A DNA stretch of 64,000 nt from Desulfosporosinus orientis DSM 765 (GCF_000235605.1 NC_016584.1:5457151-5521150), one strand, 5' to 3'. Counted from the first letter of the stretch, positions 36,064-45,900 are shown. The notes: generated from the sequence alone by a model not told the origin. Numbers and translations: made by a program.

Positions 36064-36318
36064 TGGACCCAAAAGCAAGGGCAGCTTCGTCCACAGGAGC
36101 GAACCCATTGCATGGAGAGGCTGTAAAGCCTACAAAGCAGACGCGGGGAAGTGGAGCCATGGTTCACCTCAGGTACTACCCGGAGGTTTGGTGGAACTCC
36201 CGCGCCGGCGAGTAGGCGAGCCTCGGAATGCTGGGTGAGCGGATGTGGCGAAGCTGCCCGACCCCGGGAGCACTCTTTTTCATCATCTGATGGTGTCGCA
36301 TAGCGGCATGAAGACTCT
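36064..36318 (-). repeat. Structured repeat element, copy B (longer)
   Basis: Minus-strand copy of the element at 22935-23137, with about 57 extra bases in the middle that are GC-rich (CTCGCCTACTCGCCGGCGCG). GGGCAGCTTCGCCAC near one end can pair with GTGGACGAAGCTGCCC near the other, closing about 140 bases, so the copy could fold as one long RNA or cruciform. It starts at the stop codon of the SGNH gene and ends about 95 bp from the ZIP terminator. No protein is encoded. Confidence 0.7.
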
Positions 36319-37003
36319 ACTTCAACACCTGAGCAGCATAATCCCCCATCGCTTTGTATCCTTTAGCATTGGGATACTTATCATCAATGGTTAATCCGTC
36401 CAGATATTTACCCTCCGAATCGAACAATGCCGTGGAAAAATCTAAGGTTAGAATACCTTCCTCCTTGGCATAAGCCAATTCCCATTCACGGGTCTCATTT
36501 ATTGCTTCACGAACCCCTGGGTACTCAATGGGAAGAGCAAGTATGGGAATAATGTGATTTGATTTAGCCTTTTCTACCATGGCTTTAATATTCGTCTGCA
36601 CCTCTGAAAGGGGTACACCTTGAAGAGCATCTCCAATACCTGAAAATATGATAACCCTCCCAGGCTTTTCATTTACAACGTCAGTATCAAAACGATTGAG
36701 CAAGTCTTTTGCCGTTTGGTATGATTTTCCTTTATTGACAACTGTTACTTGCAGAACCTCGGCCAGACGAGTTGTCCAGGAATACTCAGGATCCAGAGGA
36801 TAGCCCAAAGTGAAAGAGTCTCCTAAAGCAACAATTTTTGTATTGCTTAGTGTCGAATCATCTGCTGTAACACCTGGATTTGTGGAAACCTCAGGTACTT
36901 TTTCACCCTGTCCCCAGAAACCGGCAAAACCGGCAATCAAGATAATAACGGCTAGACCAACTGCAACTTGAATTAAGCGTATCTCTAACCGATATGTACG
37001 CAT
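36317..37003 (-). CDS. SGNH/GDSL-type hydrolase, exported or anchored
   Basis: A 228-residue protein with an N-terminal membrane segment (IQVAVGLAVIILIAGFAGFW) and an SGNH fold. Block I has the nucleophile Ser in VALGDSFTLGYP; an IIFSGIGDAL segment holds the glycine block. The last block reads DDKYPNAKGYKAMG, where D..HPN is expected: the catalytic His is replaced by Tyr (TAT instead of CAT). The enzyme may be inactive or use another residue. It resembles TesA-like esterases and acetylhydrolases of cell-wall polymers; the substrate is unknown. Confidence 0.82.
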   Translation of the reverse strand: MRTYRLEIRLIQVAVGLAVIILIAGFAGFWGQGEKVPEVSTNPGVTADDSTLSNTKIVALGDSFTLGYPLDPEYSWTTRLAEVLQVTVVNKGKSYQTAKDLLNRFDTDVVNEKPGRVIIFSGIGDALQGVPLSEVQTNIKAMVEKAKSNHIIPILALPIEYPGVREAINETREWELAYAKEEGILTLDFSTALFDSEGKYLDGLTIDDKYPNAKGYKAMGDYAAQVLK

Positions 37004-37155
37004 TAAAAACTCCCCCTTCCACTACTAATTATTCTACATGTTTCACTACTTTCCTTCTCCATCCAACATCCATTCTCTAGGATCTTATCACCCCACCATA
37101 CACCAGTACGCACTTTACCGCATAATTTAGAATAAGGAAAAAAGGAGGTAGCCTT

Positions 37156-37638
37156 ATGAATTACATTAACAAGGCTCGCGAATTAGGGGAGGCTCTTTCT
37201 CAAACTCCCGAAGTTCAAGCACTGAAAGCTGCCGAAGCTGCTATTATGGCCGACCCTCTAAGTAAAGAAGCCTTTACTCGATACCAAGAAAAAGAGCGCG
37301 GTCTTGTCACTGCTCAAATGATCAGCAAAGTCGTTCCGGAAAAAGAGAGTCTAGCCCTTCTTGATTTAAAAGTTCGTCTTATGAATAAACATCCTTTGAT
37401 TAAAGAGTACTTTGTTCATCAGCAAAGCTATGAAAAAATGATGGCTATGGTAAACCTAACTCTAACAACGGCAATGCATGGAATGCCCTCTGCAAGCGAC
37501 CTTCCCATTCCTGAGGAGTTAAAAGGAATGGCTCAACAAATTCTTGACAAAATCAGTGGTGGAAACCCCATGGAAAAAATGCAAATCTCACCTGAAATGT
37601 TAAGCGGAATCAAACTCCCCCCTAATCTCAAACCATAA
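37156..37638 (+). CDS. YlbF/YmcA-family protein
   Basis: A 160-residue helical protein of the Com_YlbF family: KARELGEALSQTPEVQALKA at the N-terminus and PLIKEYFVHQQSYEKMM near the middle. Bacillus YlbF and YmcA form a complex with YaaT that affects RNA processing by RNase Y, competence, sporulation and biofilms. Residues about 115-160 form a Pro/Met-rich tail not seen in short family members. The ATG follows AAAGGAGG. A tiny membrane ORF starts ten bases after its stop. Confidence 0.85.
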   Translation: MNYINKARELGEALSQTPEVQALKAAEAAIMADPLSKEAFTRYQEKERGLVTAQMISKVVPEKESLALLDLKVRLMNKHPLIKEYFVHQQSYEKMMAMVNLTLTTAMHGMPSASDLPIPEELKGMAQQILDKISGGNPMEKMQISPEMLSGIKLPPNLKP

Positions 37639-37647
37639 AGGTACTAT

Positions 37648-37776
37648 ATGATGAAACCTGACGGTTATCAGGGAGCGCAGATTATCAATGATATCACGCA
37701 TCCCTTAACCTTAATTGCCTTCCTGATTGTCATCGTGTTAGGGGGATGGGTGACGATTTGCACCTGGTTTCGATAG
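37648..37776 (+). CDS. Small membrane protein, 42 residues
   Basis: Short ORF beginning MMKPDGYQGAQIINDITHPL, followed by one predicted TM helix (LTLIAFLIVIVLGGWVTICT) and ending WFR. AAAGG precedes the start by five bases. It is ten bases after the ylbF-like stop and ahead of another membrane gene, so it is probably translated from the same message. Unknown function. I rate it real because of the ribosome site, the clean TM segment and its position; an ATG one codon later is equally possible. Confidence 0.5.
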   Translation: MMKPDGYQGAQIINDITHPLTLIAFLIVIVLGGWVTICTWFR

Positions 37777-37888
37777 CTGAGCAGAAAGGAGGAACGCCGT
37801 TATTAATCAAAAAAATTGTATCATCCCCACGATACCGGCGACTCCTTTTTCCTTTTCTATCTTAGTTACAAGCCCGATACGCCGCAAC

Positions 37889-38425
37889 GTGTTATTCTGT
37901 CCTGTCAGTTCTATGATATTTCCATTGGCTAAAACAAGAATACAGTATGCAGCTCTGATTGTTGCCGGCGTTGATATACTCATATCATTTCTTTTTAAAC
38001 GCTCCTTGGCTCATCCTCCCAATCTTTCCAACCCTGCTCCAGATCAATATCCTGTAACTCTCACTATACAGCAGCTTAATCAACTCGTTCGTGCTGCCCT
38101 TAATGGGGATCTTCCTCTTCCTCCACCTACTCAACCTGTTCCCGGTCAAGGATTTGGCCCTACAGGATTAGATGAACCACTTTTCCCTGATAACTTAAGC
38201 TTTTCGTTGATTATCTCAGCACCATTTGCCCTTTTTGATGGCAGCCCAGATACCTCATTTAACGTTCCATTATTCGAAGTACCAGGTGCTCCCGGCAACC
38301 TGATAATTGCTGTAAGCCTTATTATTGCACAGTTTTTTATGGAACGGTCCGGAGTCGGAATCCCAAACGGAAACAATGGATGGAATGGTAAAGCTGCTAT
38401 GAACAATGCTAAGGGGGGAATGTAA
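37889..38425 (+). CDS. Unknown membrane protein, start uncertain
   Basis: At least 178 residues: a hydrophobic N-terminal segment (YAALIVAGVDILISFLF), a Pro-rich linker (DLPLPPPTQPVPGQG) and a second hydrophobic segment (LIIAVSLIIAQFFM). Not recognised. The GTG at 37889 has no ribosome site. A strong AGGAGG (37787-37792) lies nine bases before an ATT at 37802, and that frame runs open into this one, so the real protein may begin at a rare ATT codon and be 207 residues. ATG at 37913 is another option. The next gene follows by one base. Confidence 0.6.
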   Translation: MLFCPVSSMIFPLAKTRIQYAALIVAGVDILISFLFKRSLAHPPNLSNPAPDQYPVTLTIQQLNQLVRAALNGDLPLPPPTQPVPGQGFGPTGLDEPLFPDNLSFSLIISAPFALFDGSPDTSFNVPLFEVPGAPGNLIIAVSLIIAQFFMERSGVGIPNGNNGWNGKAAMNNAKGGM

Positions 38426-38426
38426 C

Positions 38427-38714
38427 ATGCCCTTTCGCCGCAGAGGATCCCTCCCCCCTTCAGACACATGTCCAACACCAATAGCAGAATCCGCAGCTAT
38501 AGAAACAGAAATTTATAAATTTAATAGACTTATACCACTTCTTGAATACCCCACGGTTGGTGCTGGAATTTTATCCATCATTTTATTCTTCTTTGTCGCC
38601 TTTCTATCAGATCTTATCTTGGCCCGTATTACTTCTATGACCCTCGGCATTGTCGTAACCATAAGCACGTTGGCATTGATTGCTATCATAATATTGATTT
38701 TGATAATGTTGTAA
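38427..38714 (+). CDS. Small membrane protein, unknown function
   Basis: A 95-residue protein with a polar N-terminus (MPFRRRGSLPPSDTCPTPIA) and two hydrophobic helices, VGAGILSIILFFFVAFLSDL and MTLGIVVTISTLALIAIIIL. The ATG at 38427 follows AAGGGGGGA and lies one base after the stop of the previous gene. It is the last gene before a bidirectional terminator. No family recognised; the neighbourhood (ylbF-like gene, small membrane proteins) suggests an envelope or sporulation role, as inference only. Confidence 0.7.
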   Translation: MPFRRRGSLPPSDTCPTPIAESAAIETEIYKFNRLIPLLEYPTVGAGILSIILFFFVAFLSDLILARITSMTLGIVVTISTLALIAIIILILIML

Positions 38715-38743
38715 TGTGATAGCGAAAAGAGATTCGCCAAATT

Positions 38744-38784
38744 GACTAGGGGATGTAACAAGCTTTTTGTTACATCCCCTAGTC
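38744..38784. terminator. Bidirectional terminator
   Basis: An 18-bp perfect stem, GACTAGGGGATGTAACAA (38744-38761) with 38767-38784, and a 5-base loop between two convergent genes. Confidence 0.85.
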
Positions 38785-38797
38785 TTAATTGAGATAC

Positions 38798-39637
38798 TTA
38801 ATTGCCCGTTGGCGGAACAGACGGAGGCAGGGGCGGTGCCGGCATATCAGCATTAACGCCCATATGATTCAGTGATTGCAGCAATTCCGGACTGATGGGT
38901 GCTGCTTCGGGCTGCACCGGCGGCATTGCCGGCATTTCCGGGTTTATCGGTGCTTTCTTTCCGCCTCCAAATAACCCGGTAATTTTCCCCCAAACTGTAT
39001 TTGCGGTGTTCTTCATCGGACGTAAAAAAGTCATTACTCCCATAGGATCTTTTACTTTTAAGATGATGGGACCATTAGGTACTTGCCCAAGCTGTGCCGG
39101 ATTTTCCACAGATACTATAGCGCGTGCGTAATGGTGAAGGGGAACAGGACTCTGAAACTGAGTTCGATAAACACCGTTTCCTACCTGGCGCAAAGACCCT
39201 GCTAAAAATCCTGTTTTTCCTTTCTCATCCACTAAATAAGCAGCATATACCCCTTGTTGTCCATACCCTAAAAAGGCCTGCGGAGGCGGAAGATTAGCAA
39301 TGAGCAGAAAACTATTATCCGGCGAAATTGTTGCCACTCCGTTACCATTAATCCCCTCTTGGGCTGCTTGTAAAATAAGCTGCCGCGTTTGCCCTGGCAT
39401 ATAGTTAGGTCCGCCTTGAACCGGCGGTCCCTGCCACTGGTTTCCAGCATAGGGAGGTTGCTTTGCTCCAATAAAACCTCCTCTCATATTTTGGATTTGT
39501 CCATCTTTCTGGAAAAATCCACTGGCCTTTAGCCCTGAGCCAAGTGTATTTCGAATCGCGCCCGGAGAATATCCCGAGCCGAATTGACCATTCGGCGGCT
39601 CATAAGGATTATTTGGTTTGTCCCCGACGAACCTCAC
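38798..39637 (-). CDS. Gly/Pro-rich protein of unknown function
   Basis: A 279-residue protein with no signal or TM segment. The N-terminal third is Gly/Pro/Asn-rich (NNPYEPPNGQFGSGYSPGAI), the middle (about 85-200) looks like a compact beta domain (PDNSFLLIANLPPPQAFLGY; VYRTQFQSPVPLHHYARAIV), and the C-terminus is Pro/Met-rich. It starts at GTG seven bases after AAGGAGG. Such composition occurs in spore coat and exosporium proteins, but I do not recognise the family. Single gene, divergent from the phosphoesterase. Confidence 0.75.
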   Translation of the reverse strand: MRFVGDKPNNPYEPPNGQFGSGYSPGAIRNTLGSGLKASGFFQKDGQIQNMRGGFIGAKQPPYAGNQWQGPPVQGGPNYMPGQTRQLILQAAQEGINGNGVATISPDNSFLLIANLPPPQAFLGYGQQGVYAAYLVDEKGKTGFLAGSLRQVGNGVYRTQFQSPVPLHHYARAIVSVENPAQLGQVPNGPIILKVKDPMGVMTFLRPMKNTANTVWGKITGLFGGGKKAPINPEMPAMPPVQPEAAPISPELLQSLNHMGVNADMPAPPLPPSVPPTGN

Positions 39638-39720
39638 TTTGCCCCCTCCTTATTAACTTCAATGTGCCTCTATATCATGATATGATAGTACGCGTGGAAG
39701 GGTTCTGAAAGGAGGACACG

Positions 39721-40659
39721 ATGCCTAAGAAAACGACACCCCCTCTAAGGAAACCGATGTCCCGCCGCAGCTTTTTTCGCGGCATCGGCGGTTTTATAGC
39801 CAATCATTGGCTGCTTTCCTCAATGCCTTTAGCCGGCGCAGGAGTCTTTGGCTGGGCAGAATACGATACTCTCAATTTAAAATGTCAACTATGGGATTTG
39901 TTTTACCCAAATCTTCCCCTTGCCTTAGAAGATACGACAATCTGTCAGTTAAGTGATTTGCATCTGGAAAGTCTGAGAATCACCCCTGAACATATCAAGA
40001 AAAGTGTCATGGCTGAAAAACCGGACCTTATTGTACTCACCGGCGATATTATTTCTACCAGAACTGATTTGGACAAATTAAACTCTTATTTGGCTGGACT
40101 CACGGCTCCTCAAGGTAACTTTATAGTTATGGGAAATAACGATTACAGCCACCTTTCCCACACTCTCTTTAAACGCTATGTCCAACAGCTTAAAGATTTA
40201 GGATGGACTCTACTGATTAATAAAGCTGAATTTCTTCCCAATCTCAACCTTTGGATTATTGGCGTTGACGACCCGGCAACAGCTCACGATGATGTTGATT
40301 TGGCCTATGAAAAGGTGTTAGCTGCTCAGTCACTTCCCGAGAACCCCTCTTTTCGACTTGTCCTTTCACATTCAACGGATTGCCTTGATGGTGTTGCAAA
40401 AAACGGAGCTGACCTATTTCTGGCGGGGCATACCCACGGTGGACAAATCCGCCTGCCCGGACTAAAGCCCTTAATCACTAATACTTATCTTGGAGACCTA
40501 GGCTTCTATGAAGGCTACCATGTTATTAATGGAGTTCCACTATACATAAATACCGGTATTGGAGAAAGCATGATTCCAATCCGCTTCAATGTTCCTCCTG
40601 AGATCGCTTTTTTCACGCTACACCAAGGAAATGCCGAACCAAGACATCATACTAAGTAG
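39721..40659 (+). CDS. Metallophosphoesterase with twin-arginine signal (YkuE-like)
   Basis: A 312-residue calcineurin-like phosphoesterase. The N-terminus has a TAT motif (MSRRSFFRGIGGF) and a hydrophobic stretch (HWLLSSMPLAGAGVFGW). Metal-binding motifs are complete: LSDLHLES, LTGDIIST, GNNDYSH, LSHSTD and GHTHGGQIRLP. YkuE-type enzymes act at the membrane or wall; related members hydrolyse lipid A precursors or other phosphoesters. The ATG follows AAAGGAGG. A terminator follows immediately. Confidence 0.9.
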   Translation: MPKKTTPPLRKPMSRRSFFRGIGGFIANHWLLSSMPLAGAGVFGWAEYDTLNLKCQLWDLFYPNLPLALEDTTICQLSDLHLESLRITPEHIKKSVMAEKPDLIVLTGDIISTRTDLDKLNSYLAGLTAPQGNFIVMGNNDYSHLSHTLFKRYVQQLKDLGWTLLINKAEFLPNLNLWIIGVDDPATAHDDVDLAYEKVLAAQSLPENPSFRLVLSHSTDCLDGVAKNGADLFLAGHTHGGQIRLPGLKPLITNTYLGDLGFYEGYHVINGVPLYINTGIGESMIPIRFNVPPEIAFFTLHQGNAEPRHHTK

Positions 40660-40660
40660 A

Positions 40661-40695
40661 AAATGGTTACCGCCAATGTTTGACGGTAACCATTT
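40661..40695 (+). terminator. Rho-independent terminator after phosphoesterase gene
   Basis: AAATGGTTACCG (40661-40672) pairs with 40684-40695 and runs into TTTTTCTT. It begins one base after the stop. Confidence 0.85.
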
Positions 40696-40734
40696 TTCTT
40701 CCTATGGCAACTGTGTAGTAAAACAAGAGTTATG

Positions 40735-41697
40735 TTAAATACTAAAGGTATGGTTTCCGATGCGTTTGACTACGGTACGACTCTTAATCCATTTATCTGT
40801 AGCAGTTTTTGGATTATAGTAAAATAATGCTCCGTTTGTCGGGTCTAAGCCTGAAAGGGCCGCTTCCGCCGCTTTACAGGCCTGATCATCCGGGTTGAGA
40901 TGAATTTGCCGATCGTCAACAGCTGTAAATGCTCCTGATTGGTAGATGATGCCTTTAATCGTTTTTGGAAAACGAGGATCCTTTAGACGATTAAGTACAA
41001 CTGCTCCGACAGCAACTTGTCCCGTGAAATCTTCCCCTCGAGCTTCACCATAAATAACACGGCTTAACAACTCGATTTCTTCATTCGAAGCTAAACGTCC
41101 TAACCCTCGTGAAAGGGTTTGGGTATCTGACGAAAGTGCTGAGACTGCTTTGGTATTTCCAGCCTCTTGAGGATTTACATATATTTCATAAGTTTGAACC
41201 TTAGATCCTGTATCCTTCGGAGCAAGGCTTCCTAAATCTTCTGTATTAAAAGTTTGTTTGGAAATTGTGGCAAATGCAGGAACGCATCGTAAAATAGTTA
41301 CCCACCAAGGCACCTCTTCCTTCTCAGCCACTCTTAGATTCTCTGACTTTTTGACCTTCACATCCAGTGTTACGTAACCATCAGAGTTATCCTTAGTTTT
41401 AAGGTTCGGAACCCATAAATATTGTCCTTCTTCAATTCGGTCAGGGTGTTTTACTTGATTTAGTTTGACTAATTCGTCTACGGTTGTTTGATACTTTTTG
41501 GCTAAAAGCCAAAGGTTTTCTCCTTGCCGAACGATAATTCTCGATGCACCGCTTCTATATGCACTATCATTTGTTTCGTTTCCTAATCCTAGGACCGGAT
41601 AAATACTGGCCTGCCACATAACTACACAGATTATCCCACATAGGAACATCGCCAAAGGTTTTTGACATCGCCGGTGTGGTAATAAAATAAAAATCAC
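40735..41697 (-). CDS. SleB-like spore-cortex/cell-wall hydrolase with LysM domain
   Basis: Exported hydrolase of about 320 residues: a hydrophobic N-terminus (MFLCGIICVVMWQASIYPVL), a LysM domain (IIVRQGENLWLLAKKYQTTV, about 53-97) and a C-terminal SleB/CwlJ-type domain from about 205 (LSRVIYGEARGEDFTGQVAV, AVVLNRLKDPRFP, then NGALFYYNP). The Glu of YGEARGE is the usual catalytic residue. SleB degrades the cortex during germination; other members act in vegetative wall turnover. The start is uncertain: the GTG at 41697 lies inside the AGAGGTGA ribosome site, so initiation may be a few codons later. Confidence 0.88.
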   Translation of the reverse strand: MIFILLPHRRCQKPLAMFLCGIICVVMWQASIYPVLGLGNETNDSAYRSGASRIIVRQGENLWLLAKKYQTTVDELVKLNQVKHPDRIEEGQYLWVPNLKTKDNSDGYVTLDVKVKKSENLRVAEKEEVPWWVTILRCVPAFATISKQTFNTEDLGSLAPKDTGSKVQTYEIYVNPQEAGNTKAVSALSSDTQTLSRGLGRLASNEEIELLSRVIYGEARGEDFTGQVAVGAVVLNRLKDPRFPKTIKGIIYQSGAFTAVDDRQIHLNPDDQACKAAEAALSGLDPTNGALFYYNPKTATDKWIKSRTVVKRIGNHTFSI

Positions 41698-41898
41698 CTC
41701 TTGATATTAGACTATTTCTAGTCTTTCCCAATAGAGGTGAGTTTTATAACATCCGGTTTTCCTGCATAATTCTGGCAGAATGTATTGGTTCTATTTGTCA
41801 TATGCTACTAAAGCAGACATATACTATAAAGACTAAGCAAAGATCGATTAGTCTCATCCTTTGTTTTGTCAAGTATGGTAAATGAGGTGAGACAAACT

Positions 41899-42312
41899 AT
41901 GATGACTTGCATTAAAAACCTTTTGTTATCCTTTTCTCTCCCTGAAGAACCTCCCCTCAGCGAAGAAGAGCACCTGCTTGCTGAAATTGAAGAAACCAGG
42001 AAAAAAATTGGCTATGCTTGGAATCACTTAGATCATGCTGACCCGGAATATGTTGACATCGCCGTACTTGAACTGCTGTTGGCTGAAACTCAATATGGAA
42101 TTCTTAATAAACGTTATCGTTTAATGCTAGGCTTAAAAAATGAATCTCCTTACTTAATGCCCTCAACTGCAAAAGTTTTGTCCAGCAATCTAGCAAAAAA
42201 TTGCAGCAGTCATGCTTTCTATGGCTCTCTCATAAACCATACAATAGAAAGCAACCCTCCTTCCGGATCACCTATTCCACAATTAATGTCCCAAGACTCA
42301 TCTCCATTATAA
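41899..42312 (+). CDS. DUF2508/YaaL-like small protein
   Basis: A 137-residue protein whose middle (about 25-90) matches the YaaL/DUF2508 family: LLAEIEETRKKIGYAWNHLD, then DPEYVDIAVLELLLAETQYG. The C-terminal 45 residues are Ser/Pro-rich and atypical. I chose the ATG at 41899 because GAGGTGA (41884-41890) is eight bases upstream; an ATG further upstream lacks such a site. Cytoplasmic; function unknown. Confidence 0.75.
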   Translation: MMTCIKNLLLSFSLPEEPPLSEEEHLLAEIEETRKKIGYAWNHLDHADPEYVDIAVLELLLAETQYGILNKRYRLMLGLKNESPYLMPSTAKVLSSNLAKNCSSHAFYGSLINHTIESNPPSGSPIPQLMSQDSSPL

Positions 42313-42343
42313 AGAGTTCCGCTGATTATCAGCGGAACTCTTT
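42311..42343. terminator. Bidirectional terminator between DUF2508 gene and tetR
   Basis: A 15-bp perfect stem AAAGAGTTCCGCTGA (42311-42325) with 42329-42343 and a 3-base loop, flanked by TTTG and the convergent TetR stop. Confidence 0.85.
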
Positions 42344-42355
42344 GTTTATTGCCTA

Positions 42356-42940
42356 TTAGCGAAGTCCTCGAATCACTACATCTACGATAGCTTGATGATC
42401 TATGTCATCTAATGGCCTAGGGTCTAAAAAGATCCTTTGCTTGCAAAACTGATCCAAAGTCCCAATAATACAGCAGGCGGCTAATTCTTCATCAAGGTCC
42501 GATCTGACCTCTCCTTTGTCCTTAGCTCCTTTGATCATCTCTTTGTAATATTCGATGATTACCGACTGAGCTGCTATATGATGATGACGTATGTCTTCAG
42601 AAAGAATTTTCACTTGCATGGCTATATGCACAAAATCCATATGATTATTCAGAAACTGTGTATTAAAGCGAGAGCAATTCAAAATCTTTTCCTCAGTTGT
42701 TTGTCCATTATCGATACTCTGTTTAAGCCCTAGTCGATATTGATCCACACTGTATTTGAGTATTTCTTCAAACAAGCTGTATTTGCTTTTAAAATATTCG
42801 TAGACTGTTCCTTTCCCAATTCCAGCCTCTTTGGCAATATACTCCATCTTCGCGCCGTCGAAGCCGTGTTTGGAAAAAACGCGAATTGCAGCATTCATAA
42901 TTTCTATTTGTTTTCCTCCTCGCGACGCCGTGGGTATCAC
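42356..42940 (-). CDS. TetR-family regulator of the RND efflux operon
   Basis: A 194-residue regulator with an N-terminal HTH (IMNAAIRVFSKHGFDGAKME, then EAGIGKGTVYEYFKSKYSLF) and a ligand domain. It is the last gene of the adaptor-RND-tetR unit, four bases after the transporter, so it is made in proportion to the pump and can close a feedback loop. The GTG start at 42940 overlaps the AAAGGAG ribosome site, so a start a few codons later is possible. The likely operator is the GAAC..GTTC dyad before the adaptor gene. Confidence 0.9.
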   Translation of the reverse strand: MIPTASRGGKQIEIMNAAIRVFSKHGFDGAKMEYIAKEAGIGKGTVYEYFKSKYSLFEEILKYSVDQYRLGLKQSIDNGQTTEEKILNCSRFNTQFLNNHMDFVHIAMQVKILSEDIRHHHIAAQSVIIEYYKEMIKGAKDKGEVRSDLDEELAACCIIGTLDQFCKQRIFLDPRPLDDIDHQAIVDVVIRGLR

Positions 42941-42944
42941 TCCT

Positions 42945-45900
42945 TTAAACTGAATGGGTTATTTGAGGTGCAGTCTTTTGCATTTTCTTTGCTTTTTTAC
43001 GTTTTCTTGAATCCCGAATATCCTCAAAGATTGTGTAAATAACAGGTACCAGCAATAATGTGGATAAGGTTGAGAGAGCTAGCCCGAAAATAACTACAAT
43101 TCCCATGGGCTGCATAGTTTCCGAACCCTCTCCAATACCTAAAGCCATCGGAATCAAACCGAGGATTGTGGCAAGTGTGGTCATCAAAATCGGCCTTAAA
43201 CGAATAGGCCCGGCATTTTTGATGGCCTCTTCTCGTTCCTCTCCCCGCTCTCGACGTTTGATAATGTAATCCACTAAGACAATGGCATTACTAACCGCAA
43301 TCCCTACTAACAAAATCAAGCCGATAAAGGAAGGTACGCTTAGGGTTGTTCTGGTTATGAATAGTCCCAGCATCCCGCCTGAAAAACCCATCGGCAAGGA
43401 TAGAATAATGGTAAAGGGATGTAATAAGGATTCGAATTGGGCCGCTAGAATCATGTAAACGAGAAGAACAGCCAATATCAAGGCCATGCCCAGATCCGCA
43501 AAGGATTCCATCAGTTCCTTATTCTCACCTAATACCTCATAGGTATACCCATCAGGCATATGATAGTCTTTCAGCTTGGCTTCAATATCCGCCGTTACAC
43601 TTCTTAAATCCCGGTTAATGATCTGACTGGTGATATGAACCACACGGGTCTGTCCTGTCCGCTCAATTTTTACAGGTCCCCGTCCAATCTCAACATCAGC
43701 AACTTGACTGAGAGGAACTGTAGCTCCTGAAAGGGTAGGAATTGGAGTTTGCCCTAAATTTTCCAAGCTTGTTTTAAAGGTTTCATCACCTGTGAGAACT
43801 ACATCGATTTCTTTGCCGTCATACCGGTATTGAGTTGCCGTCGTCCCGGCAATGGTTCCCTTAACTGCCTGAGAAATCTGAGCTGCCGATAAACCAAACT
43901 GGGCGGCATTAGGACGATTTACTTTGACTACGACTTCAGGTATGCCGTCTGTCATGCTCGTCTTTACTTCACGTGTCCCATCAACAGAGGCAATCAACCC
44001 TTGGATATCTATACCGATCTTCTTCAATTGATCAAGTTCCTCTCCCTTGACGGCAATGTCGATGGGAGTTGTTGACCCGCCCATTTGCATATTATCTGTC
44101 ACACTGACTTGAATCTCAGCACCGGGAATGTCTTTAGTAAGTGAGCGAATCTGATCCCCCACTTCTCCAACACTGCGGGTACGGGCATCCAAATCCACAA
44201 GCTGAATACTGACAGAGCCGGTATTGGCTGTATCCCCGCCTAGTGAGAATCCTCCATTGGTACCAATTCGCGTAAAGACGGTTTCAATTTCAGAGATTCC
44301 TTCGAGCTTTTTCTCAATCTGGTTCATTGTATCCTCTGTATCCTGAAGCTTGGCACCATCGGGCAAGGTTACATTGACTGTCAATTGACCTATATCTGAT
44401 TCCGGCATGAATTCTGCTCCCAGACTCATAGCAGAGGCTGCCGAGAGGACAAATACCAAGGTCGCAATCACCATCACTGTCTTACGGTGATGCAAGGCGT
44501 AATTTAAGAACCTTTTATAGACTGCTTCGATTCTGCCAAAGGTTTTGTCAAAGCCGCGGGCAATGCCGTCGATAAGCCCTTTAAGTCCCGTACGTCCCTC
44601 TGGAATTCCCCCGGCTTTCATTAGTTTAGCCGAAAGGGTGGGAACTAAAGTCAGAGAAACGAGAAGAGATGCCAGCAAGGATATGGCAAAGGTCATAGCC
44701 AATTCCCGGAAAATCGTTGACACTGTTCCCTCAACAAAGACAATAGGAAGAAAAACTGCAACCGTGGTCAAGGTAGAGGCGAAAACAGCCATTCCGACTT
44801 CGGATACCCCTTTTACGGCCGCTTCGAACTTCGAGTGACCTTCCATGCGGTGTCGATGAATGTTTTCCAAGGCCACAATATTATCATCGACTAAGCGGCC
44901 CATTGCCAGGGTTAGTCCTCCCAGTGTCATCATATTGATGGTAATCCCAGCAAAATAAAGAACTGCAAAGGTAGCCATCATGGCAATGGGAATAGCCGTG
45001 GCGGTAATGAAGGTGGTCCGGAAATTATGAAAGAACATGAAAACCACAATAATGGCTAGAATACCACCCATGATGGCTTCGTTCTCAACGGTCTTCACGG
45101 ATTGCTTAATGTCAATGGATTGGTCCATGACCACATTCACCTTCAAATCCGGGTATTCTTTGGCAAAGGCTTGAACCGTAGCATTGACCTCATCGGCCAC
45201 TTTTACCGTATTAGTACCGGATTGTTTTTGAACTGAAATACTGACACTCTTTTCGCCATTAGCTTTGGTGATGGCGTTAATGTCTTTATGTTCAATCCCC
45301 ACATCGGCAATATCTTTTAAACGAATCTGACCTCCGCTGGGCAGAGGAATCAGAATATCTTTTATTTCATCAATGGACTTAAATTCACCCGTCGTACGGA
45401 TTGTAAGCTCCTGAGTTCCCTTTTGGACTTCTCCGCCAGGAGAATTAAGATTTTCCGCCCCAATAATTTGCGCCAAAGAGCTGATGGTGAGACCATACCC
45501 GTTCATTTTTTCCAAATGAGTTTTGATGGCAATCTCATCCTCATAACCCCCAACAACTGAAACAGAAGCGGCTCCCGAGACCCGTTCAAGCTGAGGTTTT
45601 AGCTTATCCTCTGCAATGGACTGCAGTTTGGCCAGGTCCGCATCATGACCGCTTAAAGTCAGAATAACTACAGGCATGGCATCTAAATCCAGCTTCATGA
45701 CCATGGGCGCTCCGGCATCGGAAGGCAAACCGCTCTTAATTTGATCCACTTTTTCTCTCATTTGCAGAGTTGCAAAGTTCATATCCGTCCCATTTTTAAA
45801 CTGAGCGATGACGATAGAGTTTCCTTCAGTGGTGTTTGACGTAACCGTATCTATGTTTTCAACGGTGGAAACCGCTCCCTCCACAGGATCGGTAATAAGT

